Shown here in pieces: positions 8,050-15,360 of a stretch of DNA of 64,000 bases (positions within the stretch are counted from its first letter, which is position 1; each line of letters begins with the position of its first letter). The notes below the pieces were generated by a model. The model was not told the origin of the DNA. It did not search any database and worked only from the letters and a program-made list of their open reading frames with translations. The stretch is taken from positions 41,121-105,120 of the forward strand of contig NZ_JAHYSG010000034.1 in assembly GCF_022095675.1 (NCBI RefSeq), given 5' to 3'. The translations under genes and the position numbers were made by a program. The DNA is from Dactylosporangium sp. AC04546 (lineage in GTDB: Bacteria; Actinomycetota; Actinomycetes; Mycobacteriales; Micromonosporaceae).

Positions 8050-9933
8050 GTGACCGATCCGACGCTCGTGATCGACTTCGGCACGTCCACCTCGTCCGCC
8101 GTGCTGGTCCTGCCCGACGGGCAGCAGCGACTCATCAAAGAGCCCGCCAGCGGCTCGTACTCGTGGCCGACCGCCGTGTGCTGGGACGGCACCAGCCTGC
8201 TCGTCGGCACCGCCGCCGAGCGGCGCAAGCGCACCGACCCGGCCGCGTACCGCCGGGAGTTCAAGCGCGACCTCGGCGACGCCTACCCGACCCCGCTCGG
8301 CGACCGCTCGTTCCCGGTCGGCGAGCTCGTCACCGCGGTGGTCACCGCGCTGGCCGGCCGGGCCCGTGAGCTGGCCGCCGGCCCGGTGGAGCGGCTGGTG
8401 CTCACCGTGCCGGCCTCCTACGGCCCGGGCGACCCCCGCCGCGACCTCATGATCAAGGCCGGTGAGGCGGCCGGCTTCGTCGAGGTCGAGCTGCTCCAGG
8501 AGCCGGTGGCGGCGGCCCTGGCGCCGATGACCGGGGCCGCGTTCACATCGGGGGACGTCGTGCTCGTCTACGATTTCGGCGGCGGTACCTTCGACGCCGC
8601 CGTCGTGCGGTTCACGTCAACGGCCGACCACGAGGTCCTGGGGCACGCCGCCCTCGACGACTGCGGCGGCCGCGACCTCGACGTCGTCATCGCCCGCGAG
8701 CTGCAGGAGTCGGGCGGCGAGGCGCTCGCCACGGCGCTCGACGGCCCCGACAGCGCGGCCCGCCTGCGGGCCACCCTGCAGCTGGGCGACTTCGCCCGCG
8801 GGGTGAAGCACCAGCTCAGCGACTCGGCCACGGTCGAGGACTACATCACGCCGGCCGCGCCGGCCTTCCACCTCAGCCGCGACCAGCTCGTCAAGCTGAC
8901 CGAGCGGGAGCTCGACCGCACCGTGGCCTGCAGCACCAGCCTGCTCAACCGCTGCGGCGTGCGGCCGGAGCAGCTCTCGGCGATCGTCCTCGTCGGCGGC
9001 AGCTCGCGGATGCCGATCGTGCAGGACCTGGTGGCCCGCCGCTTCGGCCGGCCGCTGCGGCACGCCGAGGACCCCGAGCTGTCGGTCGTGCAGGGCGGGG
9101 CGACCTGGGTCGAGCGCGGCGGCGGCCGCCAGGTGACGGCGGCCGAGACCGACCCCGACCACGTCCCGATGCGCTGGGCCATCCCGGGCGGCGCCGCGAA
9201 GGTCGTCAAGTTCACGGTGCGGCCGGGCGAGCGCTACGCGGCGGGCGCGGAGCTGATCGTCCTGCGCACCGAGGACGGCGCACTGCTGCGCCTCTACGCC
9301 CCGGACCGCGGCGGCCGCCTCGTGGAATGGCACACCGAGCCGGGCGCGACGGTCACGAAGGACTCCTGGCTCGCCACGCTCCATCCCGATGAGGTGGTAC
9401 CGGTGGCAACGCCCACCGCCGAGCCGCCCTCCGGCCAGGTCGTGTACACCAGCCTCCAGAAGCCGGGCGTGCGCGCGCTCGGCTGGATCGCCCTGCTGCC
9501 GCTGACCTACGGCGTGCTCATGCTCGTCGCGGCCAGCCTCGCGCTGGGCATCGACGACAACCCCGGCTTCCTGCTGCTGCTGATCCCCGGCGCCGCGGTC
9601 GCCTACCTCGAGTACCGCCTGGTGCGCACGCTGGTGCTGCGCCGCCCGAGCCACATCGTGTCCCTCGACGGCAACGGCATCACCCACCGCCACAAGTCGC
9701 GCCGGCTGACCTACCCGTGGAGCGACCTGTCGGAGGTGTCGGTCACCGGCGGGGTACTCGGCGTGAGCCTGCGCGAGGACTCGACGCTGCGGCACAACCC
9801 CGACTACGCCCGCCGCCTGGACCCGACCCTGGGCATGTACAAGGTGGCCCGGCTCTCGTGGATCGACACCGACGAGCACATCGTCCGCAGCGGGCTCAAG
9901 CACTACAGCTCGGGGAGGTTTCCGACGCGGTAG
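8050..9933 (+). CDS. Membrane-anchored Hsp70-like ATPase with C-terminal cytosolic domain
   Basis: 627 residues from GTG. The first 370 form an Hsp70/actin-type nucleotide-binding domain: IDFGTSTSSAV (phosphate 1), VYDFGGGTFDAAVV (phosphate 2) and VLVGGSSRMP (adenosine). The usual substrate-binding domain is missing. Instead come a lipoyl/biotinyl-like beta domain (about 385-455) that lacks the modified lysine, two membrane helices (about 478-502 and 506-527), and a 100-residue cytosolic tail with PH-like strand patterns. Such Hsp70 relatives are known in actinobacteria but mostly unstudied. It is divergent from zwf. A role as membrane-bound ATP-dependent scaffold or signalling protein is inference. 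Confidence 0.8.
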   Translation: MTDPTLVIDFGTSTSSAVLVLPDGQQRLIKEPASGSYSWPTAVCWDGTSLLVGTAAERRKRTDPAAYRREFKRDLGDAYPTPLGDRSFPVGELVTAVVTALAGRARELAAGPVERLVLTVPASYGPGDPRRDLMIKAGEAAGFVEVELLQEPVAAALAPMTGAAFTSGDVVLVYDFGGGTFDAAVVRFTSTADHEVLGHAALDDCGGRDLDVVIARELQESGGEALATALDGPDSAARLRATLQLGDFARGVKHQLSDSATVEDYITPAAPAFHLSRDQLVKLTERELDRTVACSTSLLNRCGVRPEQLSAIVLVGGSSRMPIVQDLVARRFGRPLRHAEDPELSVVQGGATWVERGGGRQVTAAETDPDHVPMRWAIPGGAAKVVKFTVRPGERYAAGAELIVLRTEDGALLRLYAPDRGGRLVEWHTEPGATVTKDSWLATLHPDEVVPVATPTAEPPSGQVVYTSLQKPGVRALGWIALLPLTYGVLMLVAASLALGIDDNPGFLLLLIPGAAVAYLEYRLVRTLVLRRPSHIVSLDGNGITHRHKSRRLTYPWSDLSEVSVTGGVLGVSLREDSTLRHNPDYARRLDPTLGMYKVARLSWIDTDEHIVRSGLKHYSSGRFPTR

Positions 9934-9944
9934 CGTTCGCCCAC

Positions 9945-10658
9945 ATGGGGCGACCGCCGCGGCACGATGCCGACAGCATGCTTGACGCCGCCGTCCGGCT
10001 CGCCGGGGAGGGCGGGCCGGCGGCGGTCACCGTGGCGGCCGTGGCGCGGGCGGTGGGCGGGCCGAGCGGGTCGGTGTACCACCGCTTCGCCGGGCGGCCC
10101 GCCCTCGCCGCGGCGCTGTGGAACCGGACCGTCGCCCGGTTTCAGGAGGGGTGGCTCGCGGCCCTCGCCGCGGACCCGGCCGAGCGGGCGGTGCCGGCCG
10201 CGGCCGGGCACGTGGTCGCCTGGAGCCGGGCGCACGAGGCCGAGGCGCGGGTGCTGTTGTACGGGGCGGCCGACTTCGACGAGCCGGGCTGGGCCCCCGA
10301 GGACCGGGCCGAGCTGCGCCGGCTGAACGCCCGTATCGGACCCGCCCTGCGCGACCTCGCCGCGCGTCTCCGCGCCGCCCGCCTTCCCGCCGCGCACGAG
10401 GCGACCGCGAATGAGGCGACCGCGAATGAGGCGACCGCGAATGAGGCGACCGCGAACCACGCGACCACCGACCACGCGACGGTCGACGAGGTCCGTGGGG
10501 CCGCGGACCTCGTCGAGCTCCTCACCGTGGCGACCATCGATCTGCCGGGCGCGGTGGTGCGGCGGCATCTGCGGCGGGGCCAGGGGATTCCGGCCGGGGC
10601 CGAGGTGATGGTTTCCCGGGCGGCGGCATCCCTGCTAGTTTTAGAGACGTGCCTCTAA
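9945..10658 (+). CDS. TetR family transcriptional regulator with internal EATAN repeat
   Basis: 237 residues from ATG at 9945, 11 bp after the Hsp70-like gene. The N-terminal helix-turn-helix (AAVARAVGGPSGSVYHRFAGRPAL) is typical of TetR. The ligand-binding part contains an unusual low-complexity insertion, four copies of EATAN followed by degenerate copies, encoded by a 15-bp tandem repeat. The stop codon lies within an 11-bp inverted repeat that also covers the next gene's start. A regulator autoregulating or controlling its downstream neighbour through that palindrome is the natural reading. The insertion falls between predicted helices and probably forms a loop. Confidence 0.8.
   Translation: MGRPPRHDADSMLDAAVRLAGEGGPAAVTVAAVARAVGGPSGSVYHRFAGRPALAAALWNRTVARFQEGWLAALAADPAERAVPAAAGHVVAWSRAHEAEARVLLYGAADFDEPGWAPEDRAELRRLNARIGPALRDLAARLRAARLPAAHEATANEATANEATANEATANHATTDHATVDEVRGAADLVELLTVATIDLPGAVVRRHLRRGQGIPAGAEVMVSRAAASLLVLETCL
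10398..10457 (+). repeat. 15-bp coding tandem repeat, four copies
   Basis: GAGGCGACCGCGAAT is repeated at 10398, 10413, 10428 and 10443 (the last ends in C). It keeps the TetR frame and encodes EATAN four times, then decays into HATTDHATVD. Identity among copies points to recent slippage. Confidence 0.9.
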
Positions 10659-10663
10659 AACTA
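10636..10663. promoter_or_regulatory. Perfect inverted repeat, candidate TetR operator over the TetR/SRPBCC junction
   Basis: TAGTTTTAGAG at 10636-10646 and CTCTAAAACTA at 10653-10663 are exact reverse complements with a 6-nt spacer. The left arm holds the last TetR codons and the right arm holds the TetR stop and the first codons of the next gene, whose GTG start is in the spacer. It is AT-rich against a very GC-rich background. Size and symmetry fit a TetR dimer site; repression of a leaderless downstream transcript is inferred. Confidence 0.7.
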
Positions 10664-11230
10664 CCTGAAGTGTGGGGCGTCACCGACGACGAGGTCGCCC
10701 GCCCCTATCCGTGCGACGGCGTGTTCACCGGGCCGACCGTCGAGTGGTTCCGCGGCGTCGACGTCGACGCCGAGCCGGCGGCCGTGTTCCGGTGGCTGTG
10801 CCAGCTGAGCGTCGCGCCGTACAGCTACGACCTCGTCGACAACCTCGGCCGGCGCAGCCCGCAACGACTCACCCCGGGCCTGGAGCGGCTCACCGTCGGG
10901 CAGACGATGATGACCATCTTCGAGCTGGCGAGCTTCGCCGAGGGCGAGCACCTGACCGTGCGGATGCGCCCCGGGCCGGGCCGGCGGGCGTTCGGGGACC
11001 TGCTGGTGAGCTACGCGATCCACCCAGCGGAGCCAGCCGAGCCGGCCGAGCCGGCCGAGCCGGCCGGGCCGGGACGGTCCCGGCTGGTGGCGAAGCTCGT
11101 GCTCCCCACCGACCAGGACCTCCGGCACCGGATCGCGCGCCCGCTGCTGGCCTGGGGCGACCTGATCATGATGCGCCGCCAGCTGCACAACCTCGCCCGG
11201 CTGGCCGCGCAGCGTGGTAACGTATCGTAG
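10649..11230 (+). CDS. SRPBCC-like (polyketide cyclase/START fold) protein
   Basis: 193 residues from GTG, overlapping the TetR gene by 10 bp. The pattern WFRGVDVDAEPAAVFRWLCQLSVAPYSYDLVDNLGR is that of START/SRPBCC ligand-binding proteins often paired with TetR regulators. No membrane segment. A PAEPAEP linker encoded by a 9-bp tandem repeat interrupts the C-terminal part. No ribosome site is visible, and the start sits inside the operator palindrome, so translation may be coupled to the TetR gene or leaderless. Ligand unknown. Confidence 0.6.
   Translation: MPLKLPEVWGVTDDEVARPYPCDGVFTGPTVEWFRGVDVDAEPAAVFRWLCQLSVAPYSYDLVDNLGRRSPQRLTPGLERLTVGQTMMTIFELASFAEGEHLTVRMRPGPGRRAFGDLLVSYAIHPAEPAEPAEPAEPAGPGRSRLVAKLVLPTDQDLRHRIARPLLAWGDLIMMRRQLHNLARLAAQRGNVS
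11027..11071 (+). repeat. 9-bp coding tandem repeat, five copies
   Basis: Units like GCCGAGCCG at 9-bp spacing encode AEP repeated four times and one AGP. It keeps the reading frame and forms a Pro/Glu linker in the SRPBCC-like protein. Confidence 0.85.
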
Positions 11231-11263
11231 TCAGTTGCAAACCGAGAGTATGCGGGGAGCACG

Positions 11264-11626
11264 ATGTCGATCACACCGGTAGCGGCCATGGTGCCCACGG
11301 CGACCGCCACGGGCGTTGCCGGAGCGACCCCGGCGCGGGACATACTGCAGGACCAGCTCGACCAGCAGCGCGACGACCAGCAGCAGGTCCAGGACCTCCG
11401 CGACTTCCAGGACCAGCAGGACCGGCTGCGCCAGCAGCGCCTCCAGGACCAGCAGCGCCTCGACGACCAGCAGCGCATCCAGGAACAGCTGCGACTTGAG
11501 GAGACACTGCGACAACGAGCGGAGGATGCCCGCCTCAACTTCGAGCGGGCCGACGACGCCATCCAGCAGCAGCGCCTCCAACAAACGCAGAGCCTGTTCA
11601 CCGGCCGTTTGGACGTCTACCTCTAG
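11264..11626 (+). CDS. Glutamine-rich coiled-coil hypothetical protein
   Basis: 120 residues; ATG preceded by GGGGAG. After about 25 Ala/Thr-rich residues, residues 26-110 are a nearly continuous heptad-like helix rich in Asp, Gln, Arg and Leu with recurring DQQ and RLQ units. No signal peptide, membrane segment or catalytic motif. The family is unknown to me. DNA-level repetition of GACCAGCAG units suggests growth by internal duplication. It lies between the SRPBCC gene and the SARP regulator on the same strand. Confidence 0.6.
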   Translation: MSITPVAAMVPTATATGVAGATPARDILQDQLDQQRDDQQQVQDLRDFQDQQDRLRQQRLQDQQRLDDQQRIQEQLRLEETLRQRAEDARLNFERADDAIQQQRLQQTQSLFTGRLDVYL

Positions 11627-11679
11627 CCTCCCCGTGCGGGGTACCTTGGTCGCCCAAGGGGTCGATCAGGGAGTGCCGG

Positions 11680-14600
11680 GTGGAGTTGTCCGTCAGCGTG
11701 CTCGGCGACATGACGGCCACCGTTCGCGGGGAGCCGGTCGACCTCGGCGGGCGCCGGCAGCGCGCCGTGCTCGCGGTCCTGGTCCTCAACCGCGGCGACA
11801 TCGTCCCCACCGACCGCCTGGTCGACTGCGTGTGGGCCGACCACCCGCCCGCGAACGCGGCCGGCGCCCTCCAGGCGTACGTCTCGCACCTGCGCCGCCG
11901 GCTCGAACCGGGCGGCACGGCGCGGGCCCGCGGCAACATCATCGTGAGCCGCCCGCCGGGCTACGCCCTGACCCTCCCGCCGGACGCGGTCGACGCCTGG
12001 CGCTTCGAGCGCCTCATCCAGACGGCCCTCCAGGACGACGAGGCCGCCCAGCGCGACCTGCTCCCCCAGGCGCTGCGCCTGTGGCAGGGCCCGGCCTACG
12101 CCGAGTACGCGGACGAGCCGTGGGCCCAGCCGGAGGCCGCCCGCCTGGCCGAGCTGCGGGAGGTGGCGCGGGAGCAGCTGCTCTCGGCCCGCTTGGCGCT
12201 GGGAGAATCGGCGGTTCTGGTACCGGAGCTCGAGGCGCTGGTCGCCGAGGAGCCACTGCGGGAGAAGCGCTGGCGCCTGCTGGTGCTGGCCCTGTACCGC
12301 GCCCACCGCCAGGGCGACGCCCTCGCGGCATTGCGACGCGCCCGGCAGACGCTGTCCGAGCAGCTGGGGGTGGACCCGGGTCCGGCGCTGCGCGCGCTGG
12401 AGGCCGAGGTCCTGGCCCAGGCCCCGTCCCTGGACCCCGCGCCGGTCGTGGTCACGCCGCCGGCACCGACCGCCGAGGCCGCCCCGGCAGCGCCCGCACC
12501 ACCCGCACCACCCGCTCCCACGACCGTCGTGGAGGAGCGTCGCGGAGACGTGCTGGTCGATCGGGAGCGAGAGGTCTTCGAGCTGCGGCAGGCGGCCGCC
12601 GACGCGTTCGACGGGCTGGCGCGGTTCGCCGTGATCGAGGGACCTGCCGGGATCGGGAAGAGCCGGCTGCTCACCGAGGCGCGGCGGATCGCCGAAGAGC
12701 ACGGGGCGCTCGTGCTCACGGCGCGCGGGAGCCAGCTCGAGAAGGAGTTCGGGTTCGGGGCCGCGCGGCAGCTGTTCGAGGCGCTGCTCACCCAGCCCGC
12801 CGAGCGGGAGCGGCTGCTCAGCGGGGCCGCCGCCTCGGCCGGGTCCGTGTTCGACCTCGGTGGGGCCGAGCCGCCGCGCGGCGACCACACGTTCGCGGTG
12901 CTGCACGGGCTCTACTGGCTCACCGCCAACGCCGCCTCGGCGCGCAGCCTCGCCATCGTCGTCGACGATCTGCAGTGGTGCGACACCGGGTCGCTGCGGT
13001 TCCTGGCGTACCTCGTCCGGCGGCTCGAAGGGCTGCCCGTGCTCGTGGTCGCGACGCTGCGGACCGGGGAGCAGTACGACGACGACGCGCTGCTCGCCGA
13101 ACTCCAGCTCGACCCGGCCACCGTCGCCGTGCGGCCCGGGCCGCTGTCGCCGGACGGCGTCGCCGACCTCGTGCGCGAGCGGCTCGGCAGCACCGCCGAG
13201 AGCCGGTTCATCGCCGCGTGCCACCGCACCACGTCCGGCAACCCGCTGCTGCTGCGGCAGCTGCTGAAGGCGCTGGAGGCGAACGGGGTGCGGCCGAGCG
13301 CCGCCCACGTCGGCACGGTCACCGCGATCGGGTCGCGGGCCGTGTCCAGCATGGTGCTCATCCGGCTGCGCCGCATGCCGGCCGCGAGCACCGCCGTCGC
13401 GCGGGCCATCGCCGTGCTCGGCGACGGGGTCGGGCTGCCGACCATCGCCGCGCTCGCCGGGGTGGACGAGCCCGAGGCGGCGGCCGCCGTCGCCGCGCTG
13501 GCGCGGGCCGAGGTGGTGCGCCACGAGTACCCCATCGGCTTCGTGCATCCCCTGGTGCGTGACGCCGTCTACCAGGACCTGCCGCCGGGCGAGCGGCAAC
13601 TCCAGCACGAGCGGGCCGCGCAGGTGCTCCATGGGAAGTCGGCCGCGCCGGAGCAGATCGCCGCGCACCTGCTGCAGATCCCCGAGCGGGCCGACCCCTG
13701 GGTCGTCGAGGTGCTGCGGGCGGCGGCCGAGACCGCGCTCAACCGCGGCGCTCCGGACGGTGCCGCCACGTACTTGAGCCGCGCCCTCGCGGAGCCGCCG
13801 CCGGCGGCCCAGCGACCGGCGGTACTGCTGCATCTGGGGCAGGTGGAGACCCTCAACGACGGGCCGGCCGCGATCGCCCACCTGCGCGCGGCGTACGACG
13901 ACCCGATCACCGACCCGGCCACCTTCGCGGCCGTGGCCCGGATGCTCATCCACACGCTGATCTTCGCCGGGCCGGAGGGCAACGCCCCCGAGTTCGCCCG
14001 GCAGGCCTCGGCGCGGCTGGCGGCCGAGTTCGTCGACGAGCGGCTCGGCATGCTCGCGCTGGAGCGGATCGCGGCCTACATGTACAGCGGCGACGCGTTC
14101 GCCGCCGGCGACTTCACCGCCGAGATCACCGGCGGCGGGCTGGGGGCGCGGATGCTGTCCGCCTGCCGGGCCTGGGAGCTGGTGGCGCGTGGGATCGACC
14201 GCACCGAGGCGGTCCGGCTGGCCCGGTTCGCGCTCGCCGAGGGCATCCTGCTGCGGGGCGACCCGGGCCTGTTCTGGGTGATCGCGGGCGTGGTGCTGGA
14301 GAACGCCGACGCCGACGCCGGCGGGCTGTGGGACGACGCGCTCGCGCTCGGCCACACGCGCGGCTCGCTGTTCACCGTGCTCGCCGCCCAGCTGTGGCTC
14401 GGCTGGCGGCTGTGGCAGCGCGGCGACCTGCCGGAGGCGCGCCACAACCTGCTCGCCGCCAACGACCAGAACCTGCGCTGGGGCGGCGTGCCGGCGCTCG
14501 GCATCTCCTACGGCGAGGCGTACCTCGTGCGGGTGCTCATCGACCGCGGCGACCTCGCCGGGGCGCGCGCGTTCGTCGACGCCCACGAGACGCGCATCCG

Positions 14601-15270
14601 CATCGGCGACGGCATCCGCCTCTTCGCCCAGGCCAAGGTCGACCTGCTCATGGCCGAGGGCCGGCCGGCCGACGCCCTCGTCGTGCTCGACACCGAGCTG
14701 ACCACCGACTACCTCGCCAACCCGATGTGGTTCGAGGAGCGGTCGCTGCGGGCCAGGGCGCTCGCCGCGCTCGGCCGGCTCGACGAGGCTGTGGCGCTCG
14801 CCGAGGACGACATCGCCCGGCTGCGCGACTGGGGCGCCCCGCGGGCGGTGGGCCGGGGGCTGCGCCTGCTGGGCACGCTGCGGCGCGACCCGGACCTGCT
14901 GCGCGAGGCGGTGGCGCTGCTGGCCGGCACCGAGGCGCGGCTGGAGTACACGCGGGCGCTGTACGGGCTGGGCCAGGTCGTGGACGAGCCCGTCGAGCAG
15001 TACCGCGAGGCGCTGAAGCTCGCCGAGGAGTGCGGCGCCACGCCGCTGCGGGCCGAGATCGCGGCCGCCCTGGCCGCGCTCGGCGACCAGGTGCCGGCCG
15101 AGCCGCCGGCCGCGCTGACCACGGGCGAGCGCCGGCTGGTGACGATGCACGTCGGCGGCGCCGACGACCGCGAGATCGCCCAGGCACTGTTCCTCACCCC
15201 GCACACGGTCCGCGACACTCTCGACACGATCCGCCGCCGGTTCGGGGTCGCCGACCTCGCCGAGGTCTAG
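11680..15270 (+). CDS. SARP/BTAD-AAA ATPase-TPR regulator with C-terminal LuxR-type HTH
   Basis: 1196 residues from GTG. Order of parts: an OmpR-like winged helix (about 1-95), a bacterial transcriptional activation domain (95-245), an Ala/Pro linker, an AAA/STAND ATPase (about 285-560; Walker A GPAGIGKS, Walker B AIVVDDLQW), a long TPR-like helical region, and a LuxR-type helix-turn-helix (DREIAQALFLTPHTVRDTLDTIRRRF) at the end. It joins the SARP architecture (AfsR, DnrI) with that of LAL regulators, putting a DNA-binding domain at each end. A pathway-specific activator of secondary metabolism or transport is likely, with ATP binding and the helical repeats sensing a signal. The next gene has SARP-like direct repeats upstream. 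Confidence 0.88.
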   Translation: MELSVSVLGDMTATVRGEPVDLGGRRQRAVLAVLVLNRGDIVPTDRLVDCVWADHPPANAAGALQAYVSHLRRRLEPGGTARARGNIIVSRPPGYALTLPPDAVDAWRFERLIQTALQDDEAAQRDLLPQALRLWQGPAYAEYADEPWAQPEAARLAELREVAREQLLSARLALGESAVLVPELEALVAEEPLREKRWRLLVLALYRAHRQGDALAALRRARQTLSEQLGVDPGPALRALEAEVLAQAPSLDPAPVVVTPPAPTAEAAPAAPAPPAPPAPTTVVEERRGDVLVDREREVFELRQAAADAFDGLARFAVIEGPAGIGKSRLLTEARRIAEEHGALVLTARGSQLEKEFGFGAARQLFEALLTQPAERERLLSGAAASAGSVFDLGGAEPPRGDHTFAVLHGLYWLTANAASARSLAIVVDDLQWCDTGSLRFLAYLVRRLEGLPVLVVATLRTGEQYDDDALLAELQLDPATVAVRPGPLSPDGVADLVRERLGSTAESRFIAACHRTTSGNPLLLRQLLKALEANGVRPSAAHVGTVTAIGSRAVSSMVLIRLRRMPAASTAVARAIAVLGDGVGLPTIAALAGVDEPEAAAAVAALARAEVVRHEYPIGFVHPLVRDAVYQDLPPGERQLQHERAAQVLHGKSAAPEQIAAHLLQIPERADPWVVEVLRAAAETALNRGAPDGAATYLSRALAEPPPAAQRPAVLLHLGQVETLNDGPAAIAHLRAAYDDPITDPATFAAVARMLIHTLIFAGPEGNAPEFARQASARLAAEFVDERLGMLALERIAAYMYSGDAFAAGDFTAEITGGGLGARMLSACRAWELVARGIDRTEAVRLARFALAEGILLRGDPGLFWVIAGVVLENADADAGGLWDDALALGHTRGSLFTVLAAQLWLGWRLWQRGDLPEARHNLLAANDQNLRWGGVPALGISYGEAYLVRVLIDRGDLAGARAFVDAHETRIRIGDGIRLFAQAKVDLLMAEGRPADALVVLDTELTTDYLANPMWFEERSLRARALAALGRLDEAVALAEDDIARLRDWGAPRAVGRGLRLLGTLRRDPDLLREAVALLAGTEARLEYTRALYGLGQVVDEPVEQYREALKLAEECGATPLRAEIAAALAALGDQVPAEPPAALTTGERRLVTMHVGGADDREIAQALFLTPHTVRDTLDTIRRRFGVADLAEV

Positions 15271-15280
15271 CTCGCGCCGC

Positions 15281-15309
15281 AGGTTCAGGTCAGGTTCAAG
15301 TTCGCTCCA
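15281..15309 (+). promoter_or_regulatory. Direct repeats with 11-bp period, candidate SARP binding site
   Basis: AGGTTCA occurs at 15281-15287 and again at 15292-15298, exactly 11 bp apart, with a weaker third unit CGCTCCA at 15303-15309. Heptamers at 11-bp period (4-bp gap) are the known target layout of SARP winged helices. It lies between the SARP gene and the FAD oxidoreductase start. No clear -10 was found. Confidence 0.5.
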
Positions 15310-15360
15310 ACCCGTGTGCCGCACGGTGGTCCCCGACAGCCACCGACGCGAAGGACCACC

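Noticed and set aside
8050..9933. Lipoylation or biotinylation of the Hsp70-like protein
   Set aside because: The lipoyl-like domain has EDGA where the modified lysine would be.
10398..10457. Possible CRISPR-like direct repeats
   Set aside because: Units are 15 bp, have no spacers and keep the reading frame of TetR.
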